From: Schistosoma haematobium
Taxonomy: Eukaryota; Platyhelminthes; Trematoda; Strigeidida; Schistosomatidae
Direction of reading: 5' to 3'
DNA: 64,000 nt
Assembly (NCBI RefSeq): GCF_000699445.3
Contig: NC_067196.1
Location: 3,782,001 to 3,846,000, forward strand
Under the pieces are notes generated by a model. That model ran no database searches. It had not been told where the DNA came from and saw nothing but the letters and a program-made list of their open reading frames with translations. Shown piece by piece: positions 22,340-33,000 of the stretch. The position numbers were made by a program, and so were the translations under genes. Numbering within the stretch: the first letter of the stretch is position 1; each line of letters begins with the position of its first letter.

Positions 22340-22602
22340 AATTCATTATCAAACGGTACTGAGTTCGAGTCCCAGAGTGAACATCAACTCTGAGATGCAG
22401 GCACATCCAGCTGACGAGTCCCAAACAGGCCGAAACGCGCGTCCTGGATTCCACTGCTAGCCACTATCCATCTTTGCTTATAATGCTTGTAAATTAAAGC
22501 AATATCGAGGCATACGCACAGTATGCACATATGCCAATAAGAGACTGATCAATTTCAGTCCTAAAACATCAATGGGAAGATTCAAGTAAAACAATATCAA
22601 GT
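22340..22602 (+). mobile_element. Smalpha-type hammerhead SINE
   Basis: Has a weak tRNA-like box B (gagttcgagtcccag at 22361-22375), the ribozyme at 22405-22449, the Smalpha segment cctggattccactgctagcc, and the 3' body gcacatatgccaataagaga to about 22602. This is the satellite-like SINE described from Schistosoma mansoni and relatives. It lies just past the EBP2 stop. Confidence 0.85.
22405..22449 (+). ncRNA. Smalpha hammerhead ribozyme
   Basis: Helix I atccag/ctggat pairs at 6 of 6. The cores ctgacga (22411-22417) and gaaa (22432-22435) are intact. Helix III acgcgcgt is palindromic and followed by the cleavage position after gtc (22443). Helix II, gtcc/ggcc, has one mismatch (T at 22419 against C at 22430), which may lower activity. 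Homology to the known S. mansoni Smalpha ribozyme is clear. Confidence 0.85.
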
Positions 22603-22779
22603 GTTAAAGTACTAGTTCCAATAAGGACATATGAACAAGACATAATCATGATGATGTAATAGGAAAAATTACAATACTAGATTACGTAATAAGAATAATG
22701 ACAATAAGTCATTAATAAATAATAATATATAATCTTTAATTATTGTAACGAGAACATTTTAGGTTCTGGTTTCTAATCC

Positions 22780-22905
22780 CCCGAATGGGATCGTGGATGC
22801 GCACTGCTGAGGAGTCCCACAATAGGACGAAATGGCCGTCCAGTGCTTCCAAGTTTTCGAAGGTGGTCTAGCTTCAATTGACTCATGATCTCAACTATTG
22901 AAAGA
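22780..22905 (+). mobile_element. SINE-2, partial copy with hammerhead
   Basis: Begins near the end of the tRNA-like head (box B is degraded), then the ribozyme at 22801-22846, then the body ggtctagcttcaattgactc and atgatctcaactattg. It lies between EBP2 and the zinc-finger gene. Confidence 0.75.
22801..22846 (+). ncRNA. Hammerhead ribozyme of SINE-2
   Basis: Helix I gcactg/cagtgc (22801-22806 with 22841-22846) pairs perfectly. Core ctgagga (22807-22813), helix II gtcc/ggac perfect, core gaaa (22829-22832), helix III atggccgt with one G-U pair, and cleavage triplet gtc ending at 22840. All invariant bases are present. Confidence 0.72.
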
Positions 22906-22989
22906 CATTTTAATCATTTTACTGTATTCACATTATAATTTGCGTAATCTAGTGTTGTGATCTTTCTATTACATCATCATGATTATTCC

Positions 22990-24246
22990 TTGTTCATATG
23001 TTCTTATTGGAACTAGTACTTTAACAGTTTGATAAAGGTAATAGAGGTGTGAGAAATAAATGAAGTGATATCATGAACAATAATGAATAAAATCATGCGA
23101 ATATGAGATAAGTCAAACGATAGGATGTACTTCTTTTGTACGCAGAATTTTTGGCTTGAGATCATGGATAATAAAAGCTTCTGCTATCTTAAAGAGTTGG
23201 ATACGAAGAATTCTAGGTAGACTTTGATGAATCTCATACACAACCTTAAAACCAACCTGTGGATCAGTAGAATGATTAGAGTCGATTAAATGTTCAAGAG
23301 TGGAAGTCTAACTGCTTCCCTATCACCCTTTTAGAACCACATTGGGACATGTTCCGGTATCTGAGTTGAAAGTGAGCGCTGCATACGGCCAATCTACCTT
23401 GCTTCACAAGAGCAGGTGAATTGGTAGATGCACATGGTGGTGACCAGACGGAAAAACTTATCTTTTATGGATACAGAAAACAAGTTCTTACTAGCGAATG
23501 TTATTCGCAGTTTTGCTGAATAGAATGTTATTTTTATCGCTGCCGTTAACCGATTTTTAGTTATATCACATATTCGGTTACCTTTAAATTCCAGATTTAT
23601 TTAAAGGTATTTCTTTGAAATGGAAAAAACCGGACTCCTCGTCTCTACATCTACTCATATTCTTCTCTATGAAGCAAATTGGATAGCCGCTTTTCTGAGG
23701 AATGCAAGATCTTCGTCAATATATTCCGCACTACACATCCGTTGTATTCGGTAAAAAAGAGTGAATGACATTCCTCTTTCTGCTTAGAGGAACCCAGCTA
23801 TAGAAGTTGGTCAGCTGACCATTCCATGTTTGTTTTCTAAAAATGGATCTTTTTGAGGAACAACCAATTTTTCCCGTCAGACGCACACCGAGAAGAGATT
23901 GGTTGACTTGTCTCTTTATCTAACGTGGCATGAGTTAAAGTGTAAACTAACTGTTAATTCAATATTGTCGTCAAAAATGTGTCGTCCATGAATCTTACGT
24001 ATATATTGAATCAAACTAAGTTGGTTGTTTTTGAGTTTCGCCATAAAACAGTCTGGTAATATTGGACACAATAGAGTCCCTATCTCTATGTCCATATAAT
24101 TTCATTGTTGAAACAGAACTGGGTATTAAAAGTGCAGTGTAACAATAGTTCTTTCAAGTGGTCAGTTGATAGGCCTATATCTATGTTGTTATGATCAATA
24201 TACTCACATAAATAGCATGTAATTTCAGTTAAAGGTACACAAGTGA
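22990..24246 (-). mobile_element. Penelope-like element, RT C-terminal half and GIY-YIG endonuclease
   Basis: Minus-strand frames read TCVPLTEITCYLCEYIDHNN, then LLHCTFNTQFCFNNEI and LPDCFMAKLKNNQL, the later RT motifs of Penelope-like elements. Further on comes the GIY-YIG endonuclease: MCIYQFTCSCEAR, then IGR (stop between), then IPEHVPMWF, then VYEIHQSLPRILRIQLFKIA. Stops and shifts are frequent, so this is a dead copy. The upstream part of the same element resumes at 25492 after an RTE insertion. Similar to schistosome Perere-10/Cercyon type elements. Confidence 0.8.
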
Positions 24247-25491
24247 TAATTACAGGGGCATCACCCTTCTCTCATTACCGGGAAAAGTCTTCAACAGTGT
24301 ATTGTTAAACAAGATGAAGTATTCCATAGACGCTCGACTTCGAGACCAACAGGCAGGATTCCGTAAGGATAGATCGTATACAGACCAAATCGCAACTCTA
24401 CGGATCATTGTGGAACAATCAATTGAATGAAACTCATCACTCTACATCAACTTCATTGACTACGAAAAAGCATTTGATAGCGCGGACAGGACAACACTAT
24501 AGAGGCTTCTTCAATACTATGGCGTACCTGCAAAGATAGTCAATATCATACGGAATTCCTATGATGGATTAAACTGCAAAATCATGCATGGAGGACACCA
24601 AACAGACTCGTCCGAGGCAAAGACCGGTTTCAATAAAGATTGCCTACTCTCACTCTTTCTCCCGGTGATCGACTGGATCATGAAGACGTCAACATCTGGG
24701 GGGAGGCATGGGTTACAGTGAACATCTAGAATATAGATGGACATCTAGACTTCGCAGATGATCTGGCTCTTCTATCGCACACGCAACAACAAACTCAGGA
24801 GAAGACGACCAGTGAAGCAGCAGTAGGTCTTAATATACACAAACGGAAAAGCAAGATTCTCCGATACAACACAGCATGTACCAATCGAATCACACTTGAC
24901 GGAGATTTGGAAGATGTAAAGACCTTTACATATTTGAGCAGCATCATTGATGAACACGGTGGGTCTGATGCAGATGTGAAGGCGCGAATCGGCAAAGCAA
25001 GAGCAGCATATTTACAACTGAGGAACATCTGGAACTCAAAGCAACTGTCAACCAACACCAAGGCCAGGATTTTCAATACAAATGTTAAGACAGTTCTACT
25101 GTATGGGGCGGAAACCTGGAGAACTACGAAAGCCATCATCCAGAAAATACAGGTGTTTATTAACAGTTGTCTACGCGAAATACTTCGGATCCGTTGGTTG
25201 GTCAGACACTATTAGCAACAACGTACTGTGGGAGAGAACAAACCAGATCCCAGCGGAGGAAGAAGCGCTGGAAGTGGATAGGACACACATTGAAGAAAGC
25301 ACCCAACTGCGTCACAAGACAAGCCCTCACATGGAATCCTCAAGGCCAAAGAACACATTACGCCGGGAAATGAGGATAGACATGAGAAAAATGAACAAGA
25401 ATAGGGTGGAACTAGAAAAGAAGGTCCAGGACAGAGTGAGTTGGAAAGTGCTGGTCGGCGGCCTATGCTCCATTGGGAGTAACGGGCGTAA
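24247..25491 (+). mobile_element. RTE (SR2-like) LINE, 5'-truncated, inserted in the Penelope-like element
   Basis: Flanked by the perfect 12-bp repeat gtacacaagtga (24235-24246 and 25492-25503). The insert carries RTE RT sequence from the middle of the polymerase (HSTSTSLTTKKHLIARTGQ region) to the C-terminus ([30 protein letters not shown], ending [12 protein letters not shown]), with stops and shifts. The 3' end is gggagtaacgggcgtaa. Orientation is opposite to the host element. Confidence 0.88.
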
Positions 25492-25910
25492 GTACACAAG
25501 TGAATAGTGAACTAACGTTAAGTGAGAACATGAGTTTTCCAGAAATATTAACTTCTTTAATAGTATCGGTAAATTGAAAGGTATCATGAACATAATATTT
25601 AGATACTTGCCTTCTAACTGGTTTCCATCTTCAGCCAACCATTTGGGGATTCGATATATCCAAAATAGTTCGTAACTTTAAACCAGGTTTATGTACTTTC
25701 GGTAATCCATATAAGCGCGGGATGATCAAACCTATTAGACGTATATGACCATATAAGTCTGGGGTGATTATGAGATTTTTAACATCACTTGGCTGTTTTT
25801 CAATTTGCGGTGTTTCGTTTGCTTTATCATAGTTCGTTATAACTTATTAAGTCTATTGTTATTATCCTTATTACGTAATCCTCTCATTACATCATCATGG
25901 CTTAATATCA
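25492..25910 (-). mobile_element. Penelope-like element, RT N-terminal part
   Basis: The minus-strand frame reads PRLYGLPKVHKPGLKLRTIL, DISNPQMVG, then VHDTFQFTDTIKEVNISGKL and MFSLNVSSLFTCV. LYGLPKVHKP is a hallmark of Penelope-like RTs. The frame joins the piece at 24246 (TCVPLTEIT) once the RTE insert is set aside. The 5' end fades near 25910. Confidence 0.8.
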
Positions 25911-26614
25911 TATGACTGTCTGCTAAAGTTGAGTATAAACAATAGTCCATATGTAAGGTGGTTGGATGTAGTTGGTAGGAGGGCCTGCTTCACCAAGTTG
26001 TCTACTACCTAGCATTTGTCAGCAAATCACAACTAAAACCACGAAGAAACTAATGATCTTTGTGGGATTTGAACCACCAACACAATCTGAGACATTTTCC
26101 ACGAGCTGTCTGGGCCGTGACTGAACTATAGAACTGAGATGTTTATAACTGACCAATGACTAATGACATGTTTATCCAGACCTTATTACTGATCGAATTC
26201 TATCTGCTAAGCTGTGATGTGCGAACTAAATTTTCGATAGTGTGCACTACTTTTTGGTGCTGAATGTTGTTGACAGAAAATCTTAAATTTAGGCTTTTCG
26301 CTGGTTGATATTCGTCAACAAAGTGTATCTACAATCTTGACTTTCAACAACTAATATCGAAAATGCTCCATTTACTTTTATTTAGGTAGTTCCGTGTTAT
26401 AATTAGGCAAATAAATGAAAATGTGAAACTTTGCATGCTATTCTCCGTTAAATCAGCGTAGGCATTGTCAATGCATATTTAGTAAAATGTTAACCTATAT
26501 TATTCTAATGTCCTAATCGTATGTTTCCTTTATTCCTCAATCAGAAATTATTGTTTACTAATCGTAAAAGATCTTAATTATGTACATGCTACGACTGGCT
26601 GAGCTAGTGTTGAA
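25911..26614. other. Intergenic, nothing recognised
   Basis: AT-rich sequence between EBP2 and the zinc-finger gene. No frame or RNA motif was identified. Confidence 0.45.
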
Positions 26615-26855
26615 TGTATATATGAATGTCTTCCCTTAAACTATGAGATTCTTTCTACGAACTAATTCTTTCCCCCTGTACTATATCCTTATATACAATG
26701 TTTCTTTTATATATTACCACTATTGAATTAAGTACTTCTATGAATTCGGTGTTCATCTTATTATGCTAATGAGGTATGGCAACTTGGATCGATGCATATA
26801 TATTCCTGGTCTCACGTTGTAGCTGACTAGATTGACTAATATATATCTGAAGTGT
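26615..26855 (+). repeat. LINE-B 3' UTR fragment
   Basis: Matches 17600-17830 and 58225-58460: cttcccttaaactatgagat, atattaccac and gctaatgaggtatggcaact. No coding part is attached. Confidence 0.75.
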
Positions 26856-27502
26856 GATAATAACAACAGAAATAGTTCAATGCACTGATCTATCTGATCT
26901 TCATGATTTGGAGTTATCGATCGTTTTAGCATATAAATGAACTACAATAAGAAGGTTAATAGTTAGTAGGATATACAAACAGATTAAATTATAACATTAT
27001 GCATGTACCGTTAGTCTATACGCTTCAGGGTCAAAAATAAAGCAATTCCATTAATTCTTTTAATTTTCAATGTACAAAGAGATTAAACAAAGATTTGTAC
27101 AATGGTGAATTGAATTACAATTTGTTAATAATTAAGCTGAATGTATTATAAGGGATAAGTGTAAAGAAGTTATCTGTTACTTTTTTTAAGAAGCAAGAAC
27201 ACAAAAATGATGTAGATAAATGTTGAACAAATAAGTGTCTGATTGGGAAAACGATCCTGGATCCTGGAATAGTAGATCCTATAGGATACGTGAAAATCTT
27301 GGATATATCTACATATGATAAAAAGATTGAAAAAAAACAACAACATCTGGTAATGTGGTTTATGAATTTCAATTATGTTGTAAGGAATTTAATAAAAACT
27401 TGGATTCAACATTCCATTCCATGGATTAGAACTTTAAATAGTGCTTCAAGTGATCTGTGGTCTATACACTAGTGACAACCTAGTTAAAAACATTCTGTGC
27501 TT
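26856..27502. other. Intergenic, nothing recognised
   Basis: AT-rich. Two opposing frames at 27115-27472 overlap each other and show no protein signature. Confidence 0.4.
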
Positions 27503-27760
27503 TTATTTATTTGATTTAAACACATAAACATGGGTACAAGAAGGTATCAAATAGATATACGCCACATAAATCATTCGATTTATGGGAGGGCTGGGATACT
27601 GCGCGGGTGCCCAGACCGAAGTAGGTGGTTTCCTTAGGGGGTCACAGCCGGAGCCTTTGACCTAAAGGTCTGATCCACAACGTAGTGGAGCAACGTTAGG
27701 AGATGCAAGTCAAAATGGATTCCACTGCTAACCACTATCCATCATAGCATACATTAAATA
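27503..27760. mobile_element. SINE-1 fragment (-) joined to a Smalpha 3' fragment (+)
   Basis: 27503-27712 is an antisense, 5'-truncated SINE-1 copy C (ccgaagtaggtggtttcctt, cctaaaggtctgatccacaa). It runs directly into tggattccactgctaaccac, the Smalpha segment downstream of the ribozyme cleavage site, at about 27718. Confidence 0.7.
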
Positions 27761-27769
27761 CTTCATTTG

Positions 27770-27955
27770 CAAATGTTCCATCAATTGCCATTCATATTCT
27801 GTATGATTCTTCCGATTCTCAATTCCTTTCTATTTTCCTCAATTACATCTTCTTAGTCTTCTGTTACCAGGTATCCCAATTATGATCGGTGCTACATACT
27901 GCTTATGTCCAAACACACAAATAGCATACATCACACTATCTGAATTAATAGGTAT
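27770..27955 (+). repeat. Unclassified interspersed repeat R3
   Basis: Shares sequence with 33580-33720 and 55800-55985: a pyrimidine-rich start, cttctgttaccaggt, then tactgcttatgtcc and agcatacatcaca. Family unknown. Confidence 0.5.
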
Positions 27956-28002
27956 TCAGTGGTTGTTGCTTTGTTATATCTTACAACTCCTGACTGATAT
28001 CA

Positions 28003-28310
28003 TGTGACAAAAGCACTAATCAGAATGTAGTTTTCTATAACTTTCTCCATTACTCAACCAACCACACACTAACCAGCACTATTAACCTTGATTCACTTCC
28101 GAATCCTCATTGATCTTCGATTCAGTAACTTTTCTCCTTACCTTGACTGTTGAGTCCAGAACACAGTAAACACCCTCCATTATGCAAATATTATATTTCA
28201 AACATACGTAGTTTATACACAGACACACGTGACCACATTACATCATAAAACGATAAGTGACAATTATGATATGATCAAGCCAAACAGTGGTTGTGAGTAG
28301 GGAGACTCTA
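28003..28310 (+). repeat. Left arm of a 310-bp inverted repeat
   Basis: Near-exact inverse complement of 29195-29508, for example taactttctccattactcaa here against ttgagtaatggagaaagtta there. Together the arms enclose a gypsy pol fragment. Confidence 0.75.
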
Positions 28311-28320
28311 AAATGATATG

Positions 28321-29040
28321 AAATTTAATTGGTTGTCTATAAGTATTACCGACCGAATACAACTCTGGATGTATCCGGAGATATATTAAAGCTTGTTAGA
28401 AAAACAAAATGTTCTGTTGAATTCCGAAATAACTACTTCACAGGAAATTATTTAATGAACATACACGATTTGGACCTTATTGGTATAGATTGTATAGACA
28501 AACTAATTCTATGAGGTGTACTATTGAGCGAAATATGCACGATGAAAAGTTCAAATAGTCAAAGAGGTCTGCCCATCGTTCGTGTAATTAAGAAAGCCAT
28601 GACGATAGAAGACCTTTTGTGGAAACATACAGACTTGTTCCAGAATAAGTTGGGATGCTGCAAAATTATACTTACGACAAGATGAGAAGTCCATCTTTCG
28701 TCTAAAACGTCAAGTACCATATGCGCCCATTGATAGAGTTGACAATGAATTAAACTGACTAGAGTCCCGTTGTCATACAACTCAGCCCAAATTGTAGTAA
28801 TTCAGGACGCAAACGGAAGTATTTGTCTCTGTACAGGCTTTTCAACTGAATTAAATGGTGTTTTACCAAATCATTCATATCCACTACCCTTACCAGATGA
28901 CTTATTTGTTAAACCAAATGGTGGACGTTATTTTTCCGAATTAGTTCATTTAAAACTTACGAGCGAGAGTTGACAAAGTTTCAAAGGACTTCCTAACCAT
29001 TAATAATTACCACGGTCTCAATTTGTCCGATTACCGTTCA
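28321..29040 (+). pseudogene. Gypsy-type protease/RT fragment
   Basis: An N-terminal piece reads TLDVSGDILKLVRKTKCSVE and IHDLDLIGIDCIDKL, the end of a gypsy protease domain (FGIDWIEKL-like). Then come DLFQNKLGCCK, then FRLKRQVPYAPIDRVDNELN, then VVIQDANGSICLCTGFSTEL and LPNHSYPLPLPDDLFVK, the first RT motifs. Stops and frameshifts separate these pieces, and the catalytic box is not reached. The clade differs from the element at 1366-6394. Confidence 0.72.
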
Positions 29041-29194
29041 GTGTAAAGCCAGCACCAACAATATTCCAGTAAATAATGAAGCCTTACATGTGCAATATAT
29101 ATGGATACTTATATTTCTTTTATCATAAGCTCTCAGTTGACCTATTAACTATTGTTATATGATCTACTATTCTTAATCTCTTGACAGTTTGTTA

Positions 29195-29508
29195 TTTACA
29201 GTCTACCCTACTCACAGCCACTGTTTGGCTTGATCATATCATAATTGTCACTTATCGTTTTATGATGTAATGTGGTCACGTGTCTGTGTATAAACTACGT
29301 ATGTTTGAAATATAATATTTGCATAATGGAGGGTGTTTACTGTGTTCTGGACTCAACAGTCAAGGTAAGGAGAAAAGTTACTGAATCGAAGACCAATAAG
29401 GATTTAGAAGGTGAATCAATGCTAATAGTGCTAGTTGGTATGTCGTTGGTTGAGTAATGGAGAAAGTTATAGAAATCGATATTCTGATTGGTGGTTTTGT
29501 CACGTTAG
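29195..29508 (-). repeat. Right arm of the 310-bp inverted repeat
   Basis: Inverse complement of 28003-28310. In the plus direction it has a TATA-like gtataaac at about 29288-29295, so it could be an LTR-type sequence. The right arm ends near ttttgtcacg. Confidence 0.75.
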
Positions 29509-29671
29509 TTAGCGGCCTGAAGTCATAGCAAAATGTGTAACCTGAATCAATTGGACTGAAGATTATAGTCTATTTCTTAAAACTACAATTCAAAATACGA
29601 ACAGTTATATCAACTTAAACTTAAGGAGATTAAAGAATGAAAAGAGCCAAGAATTTAATTTTACCTTTTTA

Positions 29672-30039
29672 TTAAATTAATATAGATGGATCAATTTCAG
29701 TGATAGTAGTACTAGTAGTGATTGGTTCTGTCTTAACTGTATTCGAGTCGGTACTACTAGTTAATTGTTTAATATTGGAAGTACTGTGCATACTTGGCAC
29801 ATGAAATCCATTTTTAGGGAATGAAGAAGCGAATGTGTTGAGAACAGCTAAAGCATTTGTCAATGTAGTATGATTCATTGCAGATGTCTGGTCGGCAGTG
29901 CTAACAATAACATTAGGAGTAGAGGAAGAGTCTAAAGATGTCGCCGTTGTGATTGCAGGACTTTTAAAGAAAAAGTTGGGAAGTGATTGTGCCAACTCAA
30001 GTAAAGGAGTAGGAAGTGTGGAAGATTGTTCAGTAGACA
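29672..30039 (-). CDS. Zinc-finger gene, last exon (Ser/Thr-rich C-terminus)
   Basis: Acceptor ttgttttcag on the minus strand; stop TAA at 29674-29672. Encodes [20 protein letters not shown] and ends [15 protein letters not shown]. The phrase [10 protein letters not shown] echoes [10 protein letters not shown] in the preceding exon, suggesting an old internal duplication. No finger is present. The poly(A) signal AATAAA overlaps the stop, which would give a very short 3' UTR if used. Confidence 0.8.
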
Positions 30040-33000
30040 CTGAAAACAATAAAAAATAAAAACGAAAATACAAGGTTATCAGCAAGAAAATCAACTTTAT
30101 TTGCTAACTTATTTATGGATACTCGGGAAATATTTCAGTCATAAGTCGCAAACATTCTATGTTGAGTGTGACTGATTTTACTGAAATCATCCTGCTGTTT
30201 ATATTAAAGTGGATGATATTAAAAATGGATAATACAGTAGGTAAACCAGAGAAACCATTTCGCATGGATACCAAGTTAACAGTTATAACCCACTGAAACC
30301 ACTACACATAAAAAGTCGAGGTTTACAGTCGGACACATTACTTTGAACTCTACCTGCAGCTCTTATAGGGTTACTGCCAGTTACCCAGATAGAGGAGGAG
30401 GGCCGGGTATGGGGTTAGCAAACTTAACCCCTAGAAACGACCTTGCTAAAAAACGCTGAACAGAATAAATGATTTAAACCATTTAACCTCTGACCTCCGA
30501 GTTGAACGATCTTCATTCAGAAGAATTATAACGCCTCGTGGTGAAAGTCGAGATACTTCCTAATTCACGAGACTGATGCCGCGGAAATGGTGAGATACAA
30601 CTTGGCAGCGCTCAAAATCAGTGAAACATCGGATACAAGCTGGACAGAAGAATATAAATTCGGGAGATGCTGCTGTACTCCGATCATGAAGAGGAAAATG
30701 CTCAACACACTCAAGGAGTTGCTCTGATGATATTCAAAGAAGCACGAAATGCATTTGTTGGGTGGGAATCTTATGGACCCAGGATCATAAAAGCATCCTT
30801 CAAAACAAAGAAGGGAATCGCAATCAATGTTATCCAATATTATGCACCCACCAATGGTAGTAGTGAAGACGATAAAGATCAGTTCTACTCGAGGCCGCAA
30901 TCAATCATAGCAAAGTGCATAGGAAAATTACCTGACCATACTGATGGGAGACTTAAAGGCCAAAGTCGGAATGGACAATACCGGATATGACGACATGGAG
31001 TTGGAGATAACAACGGAAATGGGAAGAGATTTGCAAATATATGTGCATTCAACAAATTGGTTATCAGCGGCAAAATATTCCCACACAAACACATACACAA
31101 AGCTACATGGGTCTCACCGGATTAAATCACGGAGAACCAGATAGATCATATTTGTATCGCTGAAAAATTCAGGTCAGTGGAAGACCACCTAGTGGTTTCT
31201 AAGATGAAACTGAAGCTAAAGAAGTTTTGGAAAACTGGACAAACAGCACTACAAAAGTTTAATACAGCCTCCCTTCGAAATACACACAAACTCAACAAGT
31301 TCAAAATACCTCTCAACAACAGGTTACAAGCTTTACAAGATCTACTTAAAGAAGAAACTACCATGAAAACAACTGGAAACGGATCAAAGAAACACTAACT
31401 TCAATGTGTCAGGGGGTTCTGGGCTTCGAGAAGCACATCATAAGGTATGGATCGCTATGGAAACCATAGACAATATTTAAAAAAGGAAGAACAAGAAGAT
31501 AGCAATCAACAACAGCCGAACAAGAAGAGAGAAAGACAAGGCACAAACTGAATACATATAAGCGAACAAGCAGGTGAAAAGGAGCATTAGAGCCGACAAG
31601 CAGATATACATGGAAGACCTGGCAACGACAGCGTAAAAAGCTGCAAGAGAAGGAAATATAAAAACAAGTATGTGACACGACGAAGAAACTGACAGGGAAA
31701 TATAGTAAACCAGAGAAACCAGTCAAAGACAAAGAAGGCAAACTAATTAATGAAATTCAAGAAAAGAAAAACAGATGGGTGGAACACTTTGAGGAACTCT
31801 TAAATAGACAAGCTCCACTGAACCCATCAGACATCGAAGCAACACACACAAACCTTCCTATAGGTGTCACTCCATCAACGACTGAAGAAATCAGCATCAC
31901 CGTCAGACAAATCAACAGTAGAAAAGCAGAAGGACCAGACAACACACCACCTAAGGCACTGAAGTAGCTGCAAACATACTCCACGTTGTATTCAGGAAGA
32001 TTTGGGATGAGGAACAAGTGTCGACAGATTGAAAAGAAGGACACCTCATCAAGATACCAAAGAAAGGAGATATCAACAAATGTGAGAACTACAGAGGAAA
32101 CACACTGCTATTGGTACCAGGAAAGGTTTTCAAGTGTTGCTGAACCGGATGGAAGGTTCAGTAGACGTACAGCTTCGAGATCAATAGTCTAGGTTCCGTA
32201 AGGGTCGGTTGTGCACAGACCAAATCGCGACACTACGGATCATTGTTGAGCAATCAACTGAATTGAACTCGTCAATATACATCAACTTCATTGACTATGA
32301 GAAGGCACTTGACAGTGAGGATAGGAGAACCTTATGCTACCTTCCTCGACACTATCATGAGCCTGAGAAGATTGCCAACATCATACGAAATTTATACGAC
32401 GGACTACAATGCAAAGTTGTGTATGGAAGACAGCTCACAGATGCATTCCAAGTGAATACCGATGTCAGACAAGGATGCTAACTCTCCCCCCTTTCTTTTT
32501 TTCTGATCGTTGACTGGATTATGAAGACCTCGATATTTGAGGGAAAGCATGCAATAAAGTGGACAGATTGGATGGAAATCTACGATTTGGACTTCGCAGA
32601 AGACATAGCTATCCTATCTCATACACACGAACAAATGAAGGTCACGACAGTGTAGAAGCAGCATCTGCATCAGTGGGCCCCAACATACACAAGGAAAAAG
32701 CAAGATCCTCAAATACAACACCAAGAACACCAAGCAAATCGCATTTGATGGAGAAGCTCTGGAAAAGGTGGAGACGTTCACGTATCTCAGAAGTATCATC
32801 GATGAACAAGAAGGATCTGATGCTGACGAAAAGGCCAGAATCGGCAAAGAAAGGACAGCATTTACACAGTTGGAGAACATATGGAACTCAAAACAACTTT
32901 CAACAAATATCAAGGTCAGAATCTTCAATGTGAACATTAAGACGGTTCTATTGTATGGAGCTGAAACTTGGAGAGCTATCACAACCATCAACAAAGAAGT

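Larger units (their letters stand above)
22603..23025. repeat. Inverted repeat arms around a SINE-2 insertion
   Basis: Arms 22603-22688 and 22941-23025 are near-exact inverse complements (ttaaagtactagttccaata against tattggaactagtactttaa). The SINE-2 copy at 22780-22905 lies between them. The right arm borders the Penelope-like remnant, so the arms may be its terminal repeat. Confidence 0.7.
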
